Shown here in pieces: positions 26,098-34,048 of a stretch of 34,048 nucleotides of DNA. How positions within the stretch are numbered: position 1 is the stretch's first letter; each line of letters opens with the position of its first letter. Position numbers and translations under genes: made by a program. The stretch comes from Chitinophagales bacterium. Its GTDB lineage: Bacteria > Bacteroidota > Bacteroidia > Chitinophagales > Chitinophagaceae. Below the pieces are notes generated by a model that ran no database searches, was not told the DNA's origin, and saw only the letters and a list, made by a program, of their open reading frames with translations. The stretch is taken from contig JAATGQ010000126.1 in assembly GCA_015654595.1 (NCBI GenBank), forward strand, positions 1-34,048. The letters are read 5' to 3'.

Positions 26098-26364
26098 ATG
26101 CTAGAATCAAACCGCGAACTGAATTTATCCTGTACAGTAGAAGAAGTCAACCTGATCCTTTCTGCGCTGGGCAATCTGCCTTTTATACAGGTGCATGAGC
26201 TGATCGCAAAGCTCCAGACCCAGGCTACCGCGCAATTGCTGCCCGCCAAAGACAATAAAGGGGGAACACCCGTCAATGGAGGAGCACGAACTGCGGCAGC
26301 GAATGGCGCTCCAGGACCAGAAGCCATCAACGGAAGTATGAAGCCCGATCCTGTTAACCATTAA
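26098..26364 (+). CDS. Small eCIS-linked protein of unknown function
   Basis: An 88-aa protein. Residues 1-45 look folded and helical (LNLSCTVEEVNLILSALGNLPFIQVHELIAKLQTQ), resembling small proteins encoded next to fibre genes in Bacteroidota phages and phage-like elements. From about residue 50 the chain is Gly/Ala/Pro/Asn-rich (NGGARTAAANGAPGPEA) and probably disordered. No signal peptide or membrane span. It lies 18 nt after the fibre gene and 11 nt before the Afp12-like gene, preceded by an AAAACCATTAT leader like that of the sheath gene. It could assist the fibre or join it to the baseplate; this is inference from position only. Confidence 0.7.
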   Translation: MLESNRELNLSCTVEEVNLILSALGNLPFIQVHELIAKLQTQATAQLLPAKDNKGGTPVNGGARTAAANGAPGPEAINGSMKPDPVNH

Positions 26365-26375
26365 TTTTCCAACAC

Positions 26376-28943
26376 ATGGCCGACACCGTCGATACCAGTA
26401 CGATGATCTCTACCGCCCCGCCGCCAAGCCAGGCAATGGATTTCGATCTCCTCCGGTCGCAGGGGATAAACGCTATTCAGAATCTGGCCTCGGCCAACTG
26501 GACGGATTACAATCTGCACGATCCGGGTATCACCATCCTGGAAGCCCTGGCCTATGCCATTACGGATCTTTCCACGCGAGCCAATCAATCGGTAGACGAT
26601 CTGCTGGCAAGCAAGCCCGGCGCGCTTGCAACGGAAAAGGACTTTTTCTCCGCAGCCGAGATCCTTCCCTGCAGCCCGGTAACTCTTAACGATTTCAGAA
26701 AGATCCTCATCGACCAGGATAAGGTCCGGAATGCCTGGCTATCCCTTGCCAATACGTCGGAACAAGTATTTTATATAGACCGAGCAACAAAGCAGCTGAC
26801 GTATACGGGCAAGGAGCAGATCATACTAAAGGGATTGTACAACGTACTGCTGGAGTTCGACGACGACCCCGTCCTCGGCGATCTGAACAGCAGCATCATC
26901 CAAAGCAAGCTACCTTCGGGTGATATCATGGAAGTGGCCTTCCCCTTCTGGGATGCGATCCCTGTTGCATGGACACAGTCGATAACGATCGTATCGATCA
27001 CGCTGGAAGACGTCACGGGTACGCCCGGCGTAAAGCTAAAGCCCCTCGACGACGACAATGCCTATGATTATTTCGCCCTTATGGACGTCACTTACAATGG
27101 CGGCGCGACAACCGACCAGATAGGCGTTACTATTAAGGCGCCAAAGGGCACTGCGGCAGGCGATATCCTTACGCTGCTGACGGATATCAGCGCTACGGGC
27201 ATGACCAACGTGTATAACAATAAGGTCATAGCCGCCTATGCCATCCTGGCGACGATAAAACAATACCTCAGCGCAAACCGGAATCTCAGCGAAGACTTTT
27301 TTACTTTCCAGGCGACAAGGGTACAGGAGATCGCGATTTCAGCGACCCTGCAGATTGCTTCGGGGATCAACGTAGAACAAACCCTTGCCGAATTATTCCA
27401 CCGTCTCGACGAGTTCTTCGCCCCTCCTATCCCTTTTTATACCCTGAGCGAAATGCTGTCCAAACAGGGAATGACGCCCGACCTGATCTTCAACGGACCA
27501 AGACTGCAGCATGGCTTTATCGACGACGAAGACCTGCAGGAACTGAAGAGAGCCAATATCGTCTATACCTCGGATCTCATCCGCCTCATCCTATCGCTCA
27601 ACAATGATTTCAATTACGGCAACGCGGGTGTGCTCAGTCAGAATAAAGGGATCATCGCGGTCGAAGATCTTCTTATCGGAAATTACATCAACAATCAACC
27701 CATCAACCTCAACGTCCGGAACTGTCTGGCCTTGAGCTCCGTGGATATTTATAAAGCAAAACTCAGTATCGACAAGTCGTCAATCACCGTTATCAAAGAC
27801 GATACCGAGGTCTTGTATGATCTGTCTTCGGTCAAGACGTTGTTCAGCGCGTTAAAGACGCCAGTTAAGCCAGCTATCCCTTCATCACCGGAAGACATCG
27901 CTATTCCCACGGGCACACCAATGCCGATATCCGACTATTATTCCATCCAAAATGAATTTCCCCTTGTCTATGGGATTGGCCCGTCCGGGCTGCCGCGCTC
28001 TGCAAGCGCGGAAAGGAAGGTACAGGCCCAGCAATTAAAGGGTTTCCTGCTGTTCTTCGAGCAGCTGCTGGCGAATTATCTGGCACAGCTGGCCCATATC
28101 AAGGATTTGTTTTCTATCAACGCAGGCATCAACAACACCTATTTCTGGCAGTCACTCGACCCTGTACCCGATGTCACTCCACTGTTAGGAGGCGGATACG
28201 CAACGACCGTTCCGTCGCTGCTGGCCAACCTGGAACGCAGCCCCACAGCTATCAGCCGCAGGAATAATTTCCTGGATCATCTGCTGGCCAGGTTTGGAGA
28301 AGATTTTACTGACTTCGCGCTGCTGATGTACGCCAAACATGGCAGTGCGGCAACGAACGAACTGATACAGGACAAGGCCGCTTTTCTGGAAACATACGAC
28401 AGCATCGGCTATAACAGGGCCAGGTCTTTTGATCAGACAAGCGCATCGCAATGGAACACGAATAATGTGCCTTCCCTCAAACAGCGTATTTCCGGACTGC
28501 TGGGCATCCCCTCCTACCAGGACCAGGATCTGGATTCGGGTACGATAGAAGGCTTTCATATGATCGAACATATTTTGCTTCGTCCAAAGACAAACGACAC
28601 CATTCATGGCAATGTCGATCTTTTCCTGAAAGTTCCGCTCGATCCGGATGGCAATATCGTCAATGAGATGAAGGACCCCTATTCTTTTCAGTTGACCTTC
28701 GTATTCCCGGCGGGAGCTGGCCGTTTTGCCGATCCCGACATCAATAAATACGTCCAGAAGATCATTCAACGGGAACTGCCGGCACACCTCTATGCCAATG
28801 TTTATTGGGTCACCACTTCGGTGATGACACAATTCGAGACGGCGTTAAAAGCCTGGCTGACAGCCAATGCTGCCGGAACGAATATCGCAGCCATTACCGC
28901 CGCCAAGAATCAATTAATCACGGTGATCAATTCGCTCTCCTGA
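26376..28943 (+). CDS. Second large baseplate protein (Afp12/Pvc12-like)
   Basis: An 855-aa protein. Near the N-terminus, NWTDYNLHDPGITILEALAYAITDLSTR is the signature of large J-like baseplate proteins (Y-N-x-H-D-P-G-I-T). Further on come FFAPPIPFYTLSEML, IDDEDLQELKRANIVYTSDLI, LKGFLLFFEQLLANYLAQLAHIKDLFS and GFHMIEHILLRP, all typical of Afp12-like proteins. It ends with a domain carrying FQLTFVFPAGAGRF. With the Afp11-like protein it would form the wedge heterodimer around the spike. Only 5 nt separate it from the tape-measure gene. Length is in the family's usual range. Confidence 0.85.
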   Translation: MADTVDTSTMISTAPPPSQAMDFDLLRSQGINAIQNLASANWTDYNLHDPGITILEALAYAITDLSTRANQSVDDLLASKPGALATEKDFFSAAEILPCSPVTLNDFRKILIDQDKVRNAWLSLANTSEQVFYIDRATKQLTYTGKEQIILKGLYNVLLEFDDDPVLGDLNSSIIQSKLPSGDIMEVAFPFWDAIPVAWTQSITIVSITLEDVTGTPGVKLKPLDDDNAYDYFALMDVTYNGGATTDQIGVTIKAPKGTAAGDILTLLTDISATGMTNVYNNKVIAAYAILATIKQYLSANRNLSEDFFTFQATRVQEIAISATLQIASGINVEQTLAELFHRLDEFFAPPIPFYTLSEMLSKQGMTPDLIFNGPRLQHGFIDDEDLQELKRANIVYTSDLIRLILSLNNDFNYGNAGVLSQNKGIIAVEDLLIGNYINNQPINLNVRNCLALSSVDIYKAKLSIDKSSITVIKDDTEVLYDLSSVKTLFSALKTPVKPAIPSSPEDIAIPTGTPMPISDYYSIQNEFPLVYGIGPSGLPRSASAERKVQAQQLKGFLLFFEQLLANYLAQLAHIKDLFSINAGINNTYFWQSLDPVPDVTPLLGGGYATTVPSLLANLERSPTAISRRNNFLDHLLARFGEDFTDFALLMYAKHGSAATNELIQDKAAFLETYDSIGYNRARSFDQTSASQWNTNNVPSLKQRISGLLGIPSYQDQDLDSGTIEGFHMIEHILLRPKTNDTIHGNVDLFLKVPLDPDGNIVNEMKDPYSFQLTFVFPAGAGRFADPDINKYVQKIIQRELPAHLYANVYWVTTSVMTQFETALKAWLTANAAGTNIAAITAAKNQLITVINSLS

Positions 28944-28948
28944 TCGAT

Positions 28949-30556
28949 ATGAATGCAATACGTCAACATATCATCCACAGACAGATCATCGAGGTCGATA
29001 TTTCCAAGGGCCGGAGTGTTGCTGTTTTACAGGACCGGATTCGCAATACCTGGTATGACAGGCTACTTCCTGCACTGGAGAATTTATTAACTGCCCTGGC
29101 CGGTGAGGAGGCCATTATCCGGATCGACCGGCTTACCGTCGATCTGGGGGAGGTCAATGAAGAAAAGCTGGAACAGCAGCTTACGACAAAAGCCATTGAT
29201 TCGATCCGGCTTCAGCTGGAAGAAAAGCTTCGCTTTGATACGGCCGCCTCCGATGACCTGCGGGTAGTGCCTATCCGGAAAGCGGATACGGATATCCTGT
29301 TGCATTTCCTTGCCAATGGGCGATTGCCCTGGTGGTCACCGGTAAAAGACCTGGACAGGCTTGCCGCGGCGATCATCGAGGGTGGGACGCCTGCCGCCGG
29401 ATTTGCAGAGCGGCTGTTTGCTGTCATAGCGGAGCCTGCAATACTGCGAAGACTGCGTTTTCAGTTCCCGGGGAAATTTCTTTGCTTCCTTGCGGCAAGG
29501 TGCATTCCTGGTTTCGACGAAAGATCGGAAGCCGATCCGGCAGAGGCGCTGGCGGCATATAGCAGGCGGAAATTTACGGATAGACAAGCCGGTTACGACG
29601 GCGATTGGGCAGGGGCGGCACAGGCTGACCAAGAAACATCGCTACCGGCAGAAGGTTTGATCGGGAAGCGTCTGGATCGGGGATCGGAGCCGCCTGAGGC
29701 CGGTGTCGTGTCTCCGAATAAGGCGCCCGATCGGGTCCCGGATGGAGCGGTTGCTAGCGAAGAGGCGCATGGGGATGAAAATGCTGTCGATCCCATGGAA
29801 ATGGCGGCGCAGCCAGGAGAGAGAACGCCGGATGCTGGCGTCGGATCGGTCAATGGGGCTGGCTTGAGGGATGTGCTGCCCGGTGAGACGCAGACGAATG
29901 ATGCACCGGCGGGGACCTTGCTGTCGGGCGCTGAGCTTTTTACCAGCTCTGATGGTTCAACGAAAGGACTGCCGTCCGAGGCCTCCGCGGAAAGAGAGGG
30001 GTGCGACAGCGGCGGAGCGAACTCCCGTAAAAAAGAAAAGCAGCCCATCGACAATGGAGCTATCTATATAGAACTCGCGGGTCTGGTCATTCTTCATCCC
30101 TTTATCAGACCATTCTTCGATGCGCTCGGGCTGACAGAAGAACGAAAGTTCAAGGATGAAACCAGCCTGCACAAAGCAGTTCACCTGTTGGGTTTCCTGG
30201 CCACAGGAGAAACGGATCTGCAGGAGCAAAGATTACTCCTGCCCAAATTATTCTGCGGCATGCCGCTGACCGCACCGATTGAACGTACCGGCATCACTAC
30301 AGAGATCGAAATCGCAGAGGCCGAAAACCTGTTGACGCACACGATAGCTCATTGGAAGGCGCTGAAAAATTCGTCGGCTGCCGCGCTGCGGGAAGGTTTT
30401 CTGCTGCGGGAAGGCAAGCTGACGCAGACAGACAACGGCTGGCAGCTGGATGTGGAAAAGAAGACACTGGACGTCCTGATGGGCAGCATGCCCTGGGGCG
30501 TTTCGGTGGTGAAGTTCCCATGGATGGGTTCGCTGCTTTTTGTCAACTGGGGCTAA
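28949..30556 (+). CDS. Contractile injection system tape measure protein (Afp14-like position)
   Basis: A 535-aa protein with the start at ATG 28949; an in-frame start farther upstream would overlap the previous gene deeply. The N-terminal domain (1-100) has MNAIRQHIIHRQIIEVDI and IIRIDRLTVDLGEVNEEKLE, followed by LLHFLANGRLPWWSP (about 117-131). About 200-370 is low complexity, rich in Gly, Ala, Glu, Asp and Pro, and probably disordered. The C-terminal domain (about 370-535) has LAGLVILHPFIRPFFDALGL, KAVHLLGFLATGE and LLLPKLFCGMPL, characteristic of this family, and ends in SLLFVNWG. Family knowledge links the protein to tube length control. It lies 5 nt after the Afp12-like gene. Confidence 0.87.
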   Translation: MNAIRQHIIHRQIIEVDISKGRSVAVLQDRIRNTWYDRLLPALENLLTALAGEEAIIRIDRLTVDLGEVNEEKLEQQLTTKAIDSIRLQLEEKLRFDTAASDDLRVVPIRKADTDILLHFLANGRLPWWSPVKDLDRLAAAIIEGGTPAAGFAERLFAVIAEPAILRRLRFQFPGKFLCFLAARCIPGFDERSEADPAEALAAYSRRKFTDRQAGYDGDWAGAAQADQETSLPAEGLIGKRLDRGSEPPEAGVVSPNKAPDRVPDGAVASEEAHGDENAVDPMEMAAQPGERTPDAGVGSVNGAGLRDVLPGETQTNDAPAGTLLSGAELFTSSDGSTKGLPSEASAEREGCDSGGANSRKKEKQPIDNGAIYIELAGLVILHPFIRPFFDALGLTEERKFKDETSLHKAVHLLGFLATGETDLQEQRLLLPKLFCGMPLTAPIERTGITTEIEIAEAENLLTHTIAHWKALKNSSAAALREGFLLREGKLTQTDNGWQLDVEKKTLDVLMGSMPWGVSVVKFPWMGSLLFVNWG

Positions 30557-30621
30557 GACATCACAGGGATCAGGCAGCTTTAAAATGTCAACAATCAACT
30601 AAACAATCAATAACAGCTAAC

Positions 30622-33030
30622 ATGAGACACCTTGTTACGTTTATTAAAAACAGTAGTCTGGCATTTTTAATGCTATTCGGTCTGTTGTGCTCCACATCCT
30701 CTGCATTTGCGGGACCGGCCACCATTCATATCAGCACGCCTTCGGGAGCATTGCCTGATGGTTCGGCCTACCCTTCTCTTGCCTATTCTTATTCTTTTAC
30801 CGCCACGGGCGATCTTAGCGGTCAGGCCTGGCAGATCGTACCTGCTGTCGGCGAGCATTTACCCATGGGTCTGAACTTCAACAGCAGTACGGGTACTATC
30901 TCGGGAACTCCCGATATATCCACAGCCGGCCAGACTTTCACTATTCATGTACAGGTCACCAACACGAACGACATTAATAATGGCAATGCCCCGGATCCGG
31001 GAACGCTATTCACCATCCACATTGCCCGTCTTCCAGTGGATGTCATGCTCGTCCTGGACAACTCTGCCAGTATGGGCTGCTGTTATAACCAGAACCCGTA
31101 TGACGTCACGTGCGAGACCTGCGCTTCGGCAAGCGACACGCGTCTGAAGAAACTGCAGGCTGCCGTAGACAAGTTTATCACGCTGGGGACGGCAGGCGCC
31201 ACTCCCTATTTCCATCTCAGCAATGCCAACCCGGATTATAATGATCGTTTTGGCGCCGTTGTCTTTTGTGGGTCACTTGACAACTCCCACAACACGTATG
31301 TTTCAACGCTCACCAATCTCAATGCGCTCAACACGTATATCGGAGGTCTCTCCACCTGCGGCGGCACCTGTATCGGCGGCGCGGTGGAAGGCGCAGTCTC
31401 CAGCATGACGAGCCAGACTTCCCCCAATCGTACCAGGAGTCTGCTGCTCTTCACCGATGGAGAACAGAATTATAACCCCATGATGACCACCACAGCCCCG
31501 TTGACCTTTGTATCACCGGATGCGGGGATTAATCCTTATGATCCCAGTCATCCAAACCCTCCATATGGTTCCTGTGCTTCACTGCCCGGCACATTACCCG
31601 TGTTTGATCAGAATTTCAAGAACGGCACGCCAGGCATTACCATCAGCACTATCGGCTTCGAGCTTCCTCCCGGCCCTGGCAATACGTTGCTGGCAGCTCT
31701 GGCTGATCCGGCCAATGGCGCAGGCGGTACTACCAATATCACCGGAACAGGCGCCGCAGGAATCGACGATTTCACCACGTTCTTTACAAACTCTTTTGTC
31801 CAGCTGCTGAATGGTTCCAGCCCACAGCTGGTAGGCGAGCTGAAAGGCAATACTGTCAACGGCGTCAACAGCTGGCCATTTATTGTCAACGACAGCGTAA
31901 AGAAGGTGTCGTTTATCATTACCTGTGAATCGGCAGGAACGGGCAGGACGTTCCCTTTCCGGGTATACAAGGACAGTGTGGATGTAACCAATTATGGAAC
32001 GACTACGACCAGGAACGGGTTTGCCCTCTGGAATATGGATTTCCCTGCTTATATCGTCGAAGGCCCCTCGATCACTGCCGGCGGCCGCTGGACAATACAA
32101 AGCCAGGTCCCGCAAGTGATCGAATACAGCGCAACTTGCGTAGTAGATGATCATGGACTCAGTTATAAGTGCAGCACCGGCGGAACCTCTATGTTCACCG
32201 TCGGCAGCGCCATTCCGCTGACTGTCCGGCTGAGTAACAGGGGCGGCAGGATGAGAAGCGCTCACCCCGCGAAGATTGTCGTGCTGATACAACATAACAC
32301 GGGCGACGGCGGTACAACACTCGCGCAGCTGCCCGTCTCCAAGGAAATCATCGGGCAGCAGACTGTTGTCGATCCTGGCTATAATAACCTTGGCCAGCTC
32401 AAGCATTTCTCCCTCCTGCAAACAAGCGCGGAGTACAGGCAGGCGCTAGGCCCCAACGTCGACTCTGTTGAACTGACGCTTCAGGGCGACAGCATCTATA
32501 CCGGCAGTTATACGCCAAAAGTCACCGGCGCCTATAAGTTTACCTTCCTGATCCATGGCAAGGATTCCACGATCGGAGAATTTTATCGCAGCCAGACACA
32601 GTCCGGCGTCGCCAACCTCGCTCACTTCGACCTGTCGTCTTCCAATATAAAGATCGTTGAATTGAAAGACAGCACGACCGGCAGGCTCAGCGGTTATACG
32701 TTCACAATTATCTTCAAAGATTCTTCGGGTTTATTGCTGGGGCCCGCCTTCAACGAGTCAATTTTACTAAGCACCAATGCGGGCAAGTTCGGCAGAGTCG
32801 TGGATAACCTGGACGGTTCTTATACCCTGACACTGACGAATATCGGCAGCAACACCGATCCCCAGATCGGTATCGAAGTGAATGGTCATACTTATTACAA
32901 CGGTACTGTTTCGGGATTAGGATCGGGCAGCGGCACGACAAGCCCAGGCATCTTCCACCACTGGTGGTTCTGGCTGATCCTGCTGATCATCCTGATCGCT
33001 ATCCTGCTGGCGGCAAAGAAGAAAAAGTAA
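30622..33030 (+). CDS. Secreted, membrane-anchored von Willebrand factor A domain protein
   Basis: An 802-aa protein. Residues 1-30 are a signal peptide (SLAFLMLFGLLCSTSSAFA-GP), which fixes the ATG at 30622. About 32-137 is a putative Ig-type domain (GLNFNSSTGTISGTPD, the He_PIG pattern). About 138-410 is a VWA domain with a complete metal site motif DNSAS (146-150) after VDVMLVL, then LLLFTDGEQN (about 274-283). A cysteine-rich insert follows the DNSAS motif (C153, C154, C164, C167). About 470-770 is beta-rich. The end FWLILLIILIAILLAAKKKK is one membrane span with a lysine tail, predicting inner-membrane anchoring with the bulk outside. It is preceded by a 65-nt gap and followed by a strong hairpin, but is inside the eCIS gene order. 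Its role is unknown. Confidence 0.8.
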   Translation: MRHLVTFIKNSSLAFLMLFGLLCSTSSAFAGPATIHISTPSGALPDGSAYPSLAYSYSFTATGDLSGQAWQIVPAVGEHLPMGLNFNSSTGTISGTPDISTAGQTFTIHVQVTNTNDINNGNAPDPGTLFTIHIARLPVDVMLVLDNSASMGCCYNQNPYDVTCETCASASDTRLKKLQAAVDKFITLGTAGATPYFHLSNANPDYNDRFGAVVFCGSLDNSHNTYVSTLTNLNALNTYIGGLSTCGGTCIGGAVEGAVSSMTSQTSPNRTRSLLLFTDGEQNYNPMMTTTAPLTFVSPDAGINPYDPSHPNPPYGSCASLPGTLPVFDQNFKNGTPGITISTIGFELPPGPGNTLLAALADPANGAGGTTNITGTGAAGIDDFTTFFTNSFVQLLNGSSPQLVGELKGNTVNGVNSWPFIVNDSVKKVSFIITCESAGTGRTFPFRVYKDSVDVTNYGTTTTRNGFALWNMDFPAYIVEGPSITAGGRWTIQSQVPQVIEYSATCVVDDHGLSYKCSTGGTSMFTVGSAIPLTVRLSNRGGRMRSAHPAKIVVLIQHNTGDGGTTLAQLPVSKEIIGQQTVVDPGYNNLGQLKHFSLLQTSAEYRQALGPNVDSVELTLQGDSIYTGSYTPKVTGAYKFTFLIHGKDSTIGEFYRSQTQSGVANLAHFDLSSSNIKIVELKDSTTGRLSGYTFTIIFKDSSGLLLGPAFNESILLSTNAGKFGRVVDNLDGSYTLTLTNIGSNTDPQIGIEVNGHTYYNGTVSGLGSGSGTTSPGIFHHWWFWLILLIILIAILLAAKKKK

Positions 33031-33038
33031 CTATACCA

Positions 33039-33066
33039 GCCCAACCGGGCTCCCGCCCGGTTGGGC
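33039..33066 (+). terminator. Strong hairpin between VWA gene and ATPase gene
   Basis: GCCCAACCGGG (33039-33049) / CCCGGTTGGGC (33056-33066), a perfect 11-bp GC-rich stem with a 6-nt loop. What follows (ATTAATTTA) is A/T-rich but not a clean U-run, so it may be a partial terminator, an attenuator or an RNA stability element rather than a full stop. It ends 13 nt before the ATPase start. Confidence 0.6.
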
Positions 33067-33079
33067 ATTAATTTATACT

Positions 33080-34048
33080 ATGAAAGAGCTGCATCATCAG
33101 AATGCTGTCGACCTGTTACAGGAGATCGAATGGTTTGGCAAGGTCGTCGACACCAGGCTGAAGCTATACCTGGGAGAGCAATGCGACTACAGCAGCATTT
33201 ATGAAATAGCTCCGCCGGAATATCCGGCAACGGCGTCGGTTTTTGCCGAGTTTATACAGCACTACCAGTTATCTTTTAACGAAAGGATCCTGCTGCTGCT
33301 GGCGCTGCTGCCGCATATTTATCCGCAAACACTGGATATTTTCATTCGGCAAAGACAGGGCAGCGACCGGGGTCGTACGGAGTTTGGCGGCGTAAAGGGA
33401 CTTGCTCACAACGGCTTTCTTCCTACGGGAGAAACGGCTCTGTTCCTGCTCGCCGGCAACGACCTGGGCAGGCGTTTCAAAATGCAGCAGTTGTTCGACG
33501 AGGGACATATCTTTCAACGGCATCATATCGTCTACCTGGCTTCGCAGCCGCCAAACGAGCCGATGTTCAGCGCGCAGCTGCTGATCAATGATGAGTACGT
33601 AGATTTTTTCACGGGAGGTACCTTGCGCAAACCGGCCTTTAGCATGGATTTCCCGGCCAAGTGTATCACGACGGGTCTGGATTGGGATGACCTGGTGCTG
33701 GATGGCAGCACGCTTGCGCAGCTGGACGAGATCAAGATCTGGCTAAAACATGGCCAGCGGCTGCTGGACGAATGGGGCATGAGCGGCAAGATGAAGCCAG
33801 GTTATAAAGCGCTATTTTACGGTCCATCGGGTACAGGCAAGACCCTTACGGCAAGCCTGTTGGGCAAACTGGCGAATGTAGACGTCTATCGGGTCGATCT
33901 TTCGATTGTGATCTCCAAGTATATCGGGGAGACGGAAAAGAACCTCGAGAAAGTATTTACCAAAGCGGAGCACAAGAACTGGGTGCTGTTCTTCGACGAA
34001 GCGGATGCGCTTTTTGGAAAGCGCACGGGTATCTCCGACGCCCACGAC
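33080..34048 (+). CDS. eCIS AAA+ ATPase (Afp15/Pvc15-like), 3' end outside window
   Basis: 323 codons are visible from ATG 33080 to the window edge. The N-terminal ~220 residues are family-specific (LLQEIEWFGKVVDTRLKLYL; NERILLLLALLPHIYPQTLD; VYLASQPPN). The AAA+ core then starts: Walker A GPSGTGKT at 248-255, and Walker B VLFFDEADALFGKR with Asp306 and Glu307. Sensor and arginine-finger motifs lie beyond the window. AAA+ proteins of this group are a hallmark of eCIS clusters and are needed for particle assembly; the precise step is not settled. It follows the VWA gene by 49 nt containing a strong hairpin, so its level may be set separately from the structural genes. Confidence 0.93.
   Translation, partial: MKELHHQNAVDLLQEIEWFGKVVDTRLKLYLGEQCDYSSIYEIAPPEYPATASVFAEFIQHYQLSFNERILLLLALLPHIYPQTLDIFIRQRQGSDRGRTEFGGVKGLAHNGFLPTGETALFLLAGNDLGRRFKMQQLFDEGHIFQRHHIVYLASQPPNEPMFSAQLLINDEYVDFFTGGTLRKPAFSMDFPAKCITTGLDWDDLVLDGSTLAQLDEIKIWLKHGQRLLDEWGMSGKMKPGYKALFYGPSGTGKTLTASLLGKLANVDVYRVDLSIVISKYIGETEKNLEKVFTKAEHKNWVLFFDEADALFGKRTGISDAHD

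Noticed and set aside
28805..28948. Upstream in-frame extension of the tape-measure gene
   Set aside because: It would overlap the Afp12-like coding region by 139 nt; the ATG at 28949 gives the conserved family start and a 5-nt gap.
30352..30621. Upstream extension of the VWA protein gene
   Set aside because: It overlaps the tape-measure gene and would bury the clear signal peptide that begins at 30622.
13872..34048. Reading the cluster as a prophage or as a classical type VI secretion system
   Set aside because: No head, packaging, integrase or lysis gene is present, and no TssJLM membrane complex or ClpV-type gene. DUF4255, DUF5908, the LysM protein and the AAA+ ATPase point to eCIS. A T6SS-iv-like mode of action is not excluded.
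1..34048. tRNA, rRNA, CRISPR arrays, insertion sequences and attachment sites
   Set aside because: None was seen by eye. No cloverleaf-like segment, no spaced repeat array, no transposase and no flanking direct repeats were recognised; short or degenerate cases could be missed without computation.

Overview
The window comes from a Bacteroidota chromosome, most likely from the Chitinophagaceae or a near relative (the family is an inference; the phylum is well supported). Phylum evidence: an ECF sigma factor of the Bacteroidota kind beside a FecR-like anti-sigma gene, a type IX secretion (T9SS) C-terminal sorting domain, a LytS/LytTR two-component pair, a fused ResB-CcsA cytochrome c maturation protein, a DUF4932 putative metalloprotease, a TAnnTTTG promoter element, and A/T-rich leaders in place of Shine-Dalgarno sites before several genes.

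Layout. (1) 1-3480: a FecR-like anti-sigma gene cut by the window edge (minus), a divergent ECF sigma gene, and a large T9SS-exported secreted protein. (2) 3662-6853: an AsmA-family envelope protein. (3) 6981-8723 (minus): a LytTR response regulator and its sensor kinase, 3 nt apart. (4) 8864-9946: a secreted DUF4932 protein with an HEGTH zinc motif. It converges on ccsA (10009-13290, minus) across a bidirectional terminator. (5) 13291-13871: a gene-poor gap with a terminator-like hairpin and a weak promoter candidate. (6) 13872-34048 and beyond: one long plus-strand cluster encoding a contractile injection system of the eCIS type (Afp/PVC/AlgoCIS-like).

The eCIS cluster reads: DUF4255 cap protein; a 394-aa protein with a carbohydrate-binding-like insert; one sheath; two tube paralogues; a 56-aa DUF5908 protein (18227-18397); LysM protein; VgrG-like spike; PAAR tip; gp25-like; a large J-like baseplate protein; a fibre with an S74 intramolecular chaperone; an 88-aa protein; a second large baseplate protein; a tape-measure family protein; a secreted VWA protein with a C-terminal membrane anchor; and an AAA+ ATPase cut by the window edge. 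In Afp numbering this is 16-X-2-1-5-6-7-8-10-9-11-13-Y-12-14-VWA-15. The cap comes first instead of last, there is a single sheath gene, and PAAR precedes gp25. No phage capsid, terminase or portal gene and no TssJLM-type membrane complex is present, so neither a complete prophage nor a classical T6SS is supported. No toxin or cargo gene is recognisable in the window; it may lie downstream.

How the parts would work together (family knowledge plus inference): tube and sheath stack on a baseplate built from the gp25, J-like and LysM proteins around the VgrG/PAAR spike. The tape-measure protein sets length, the DUF4255 protein caps the far end, and the ATPase acts in assembly. The fibre, the X protein and the VWA protein are the likely target-binding or membrane-facing parts, and they are the least understood.
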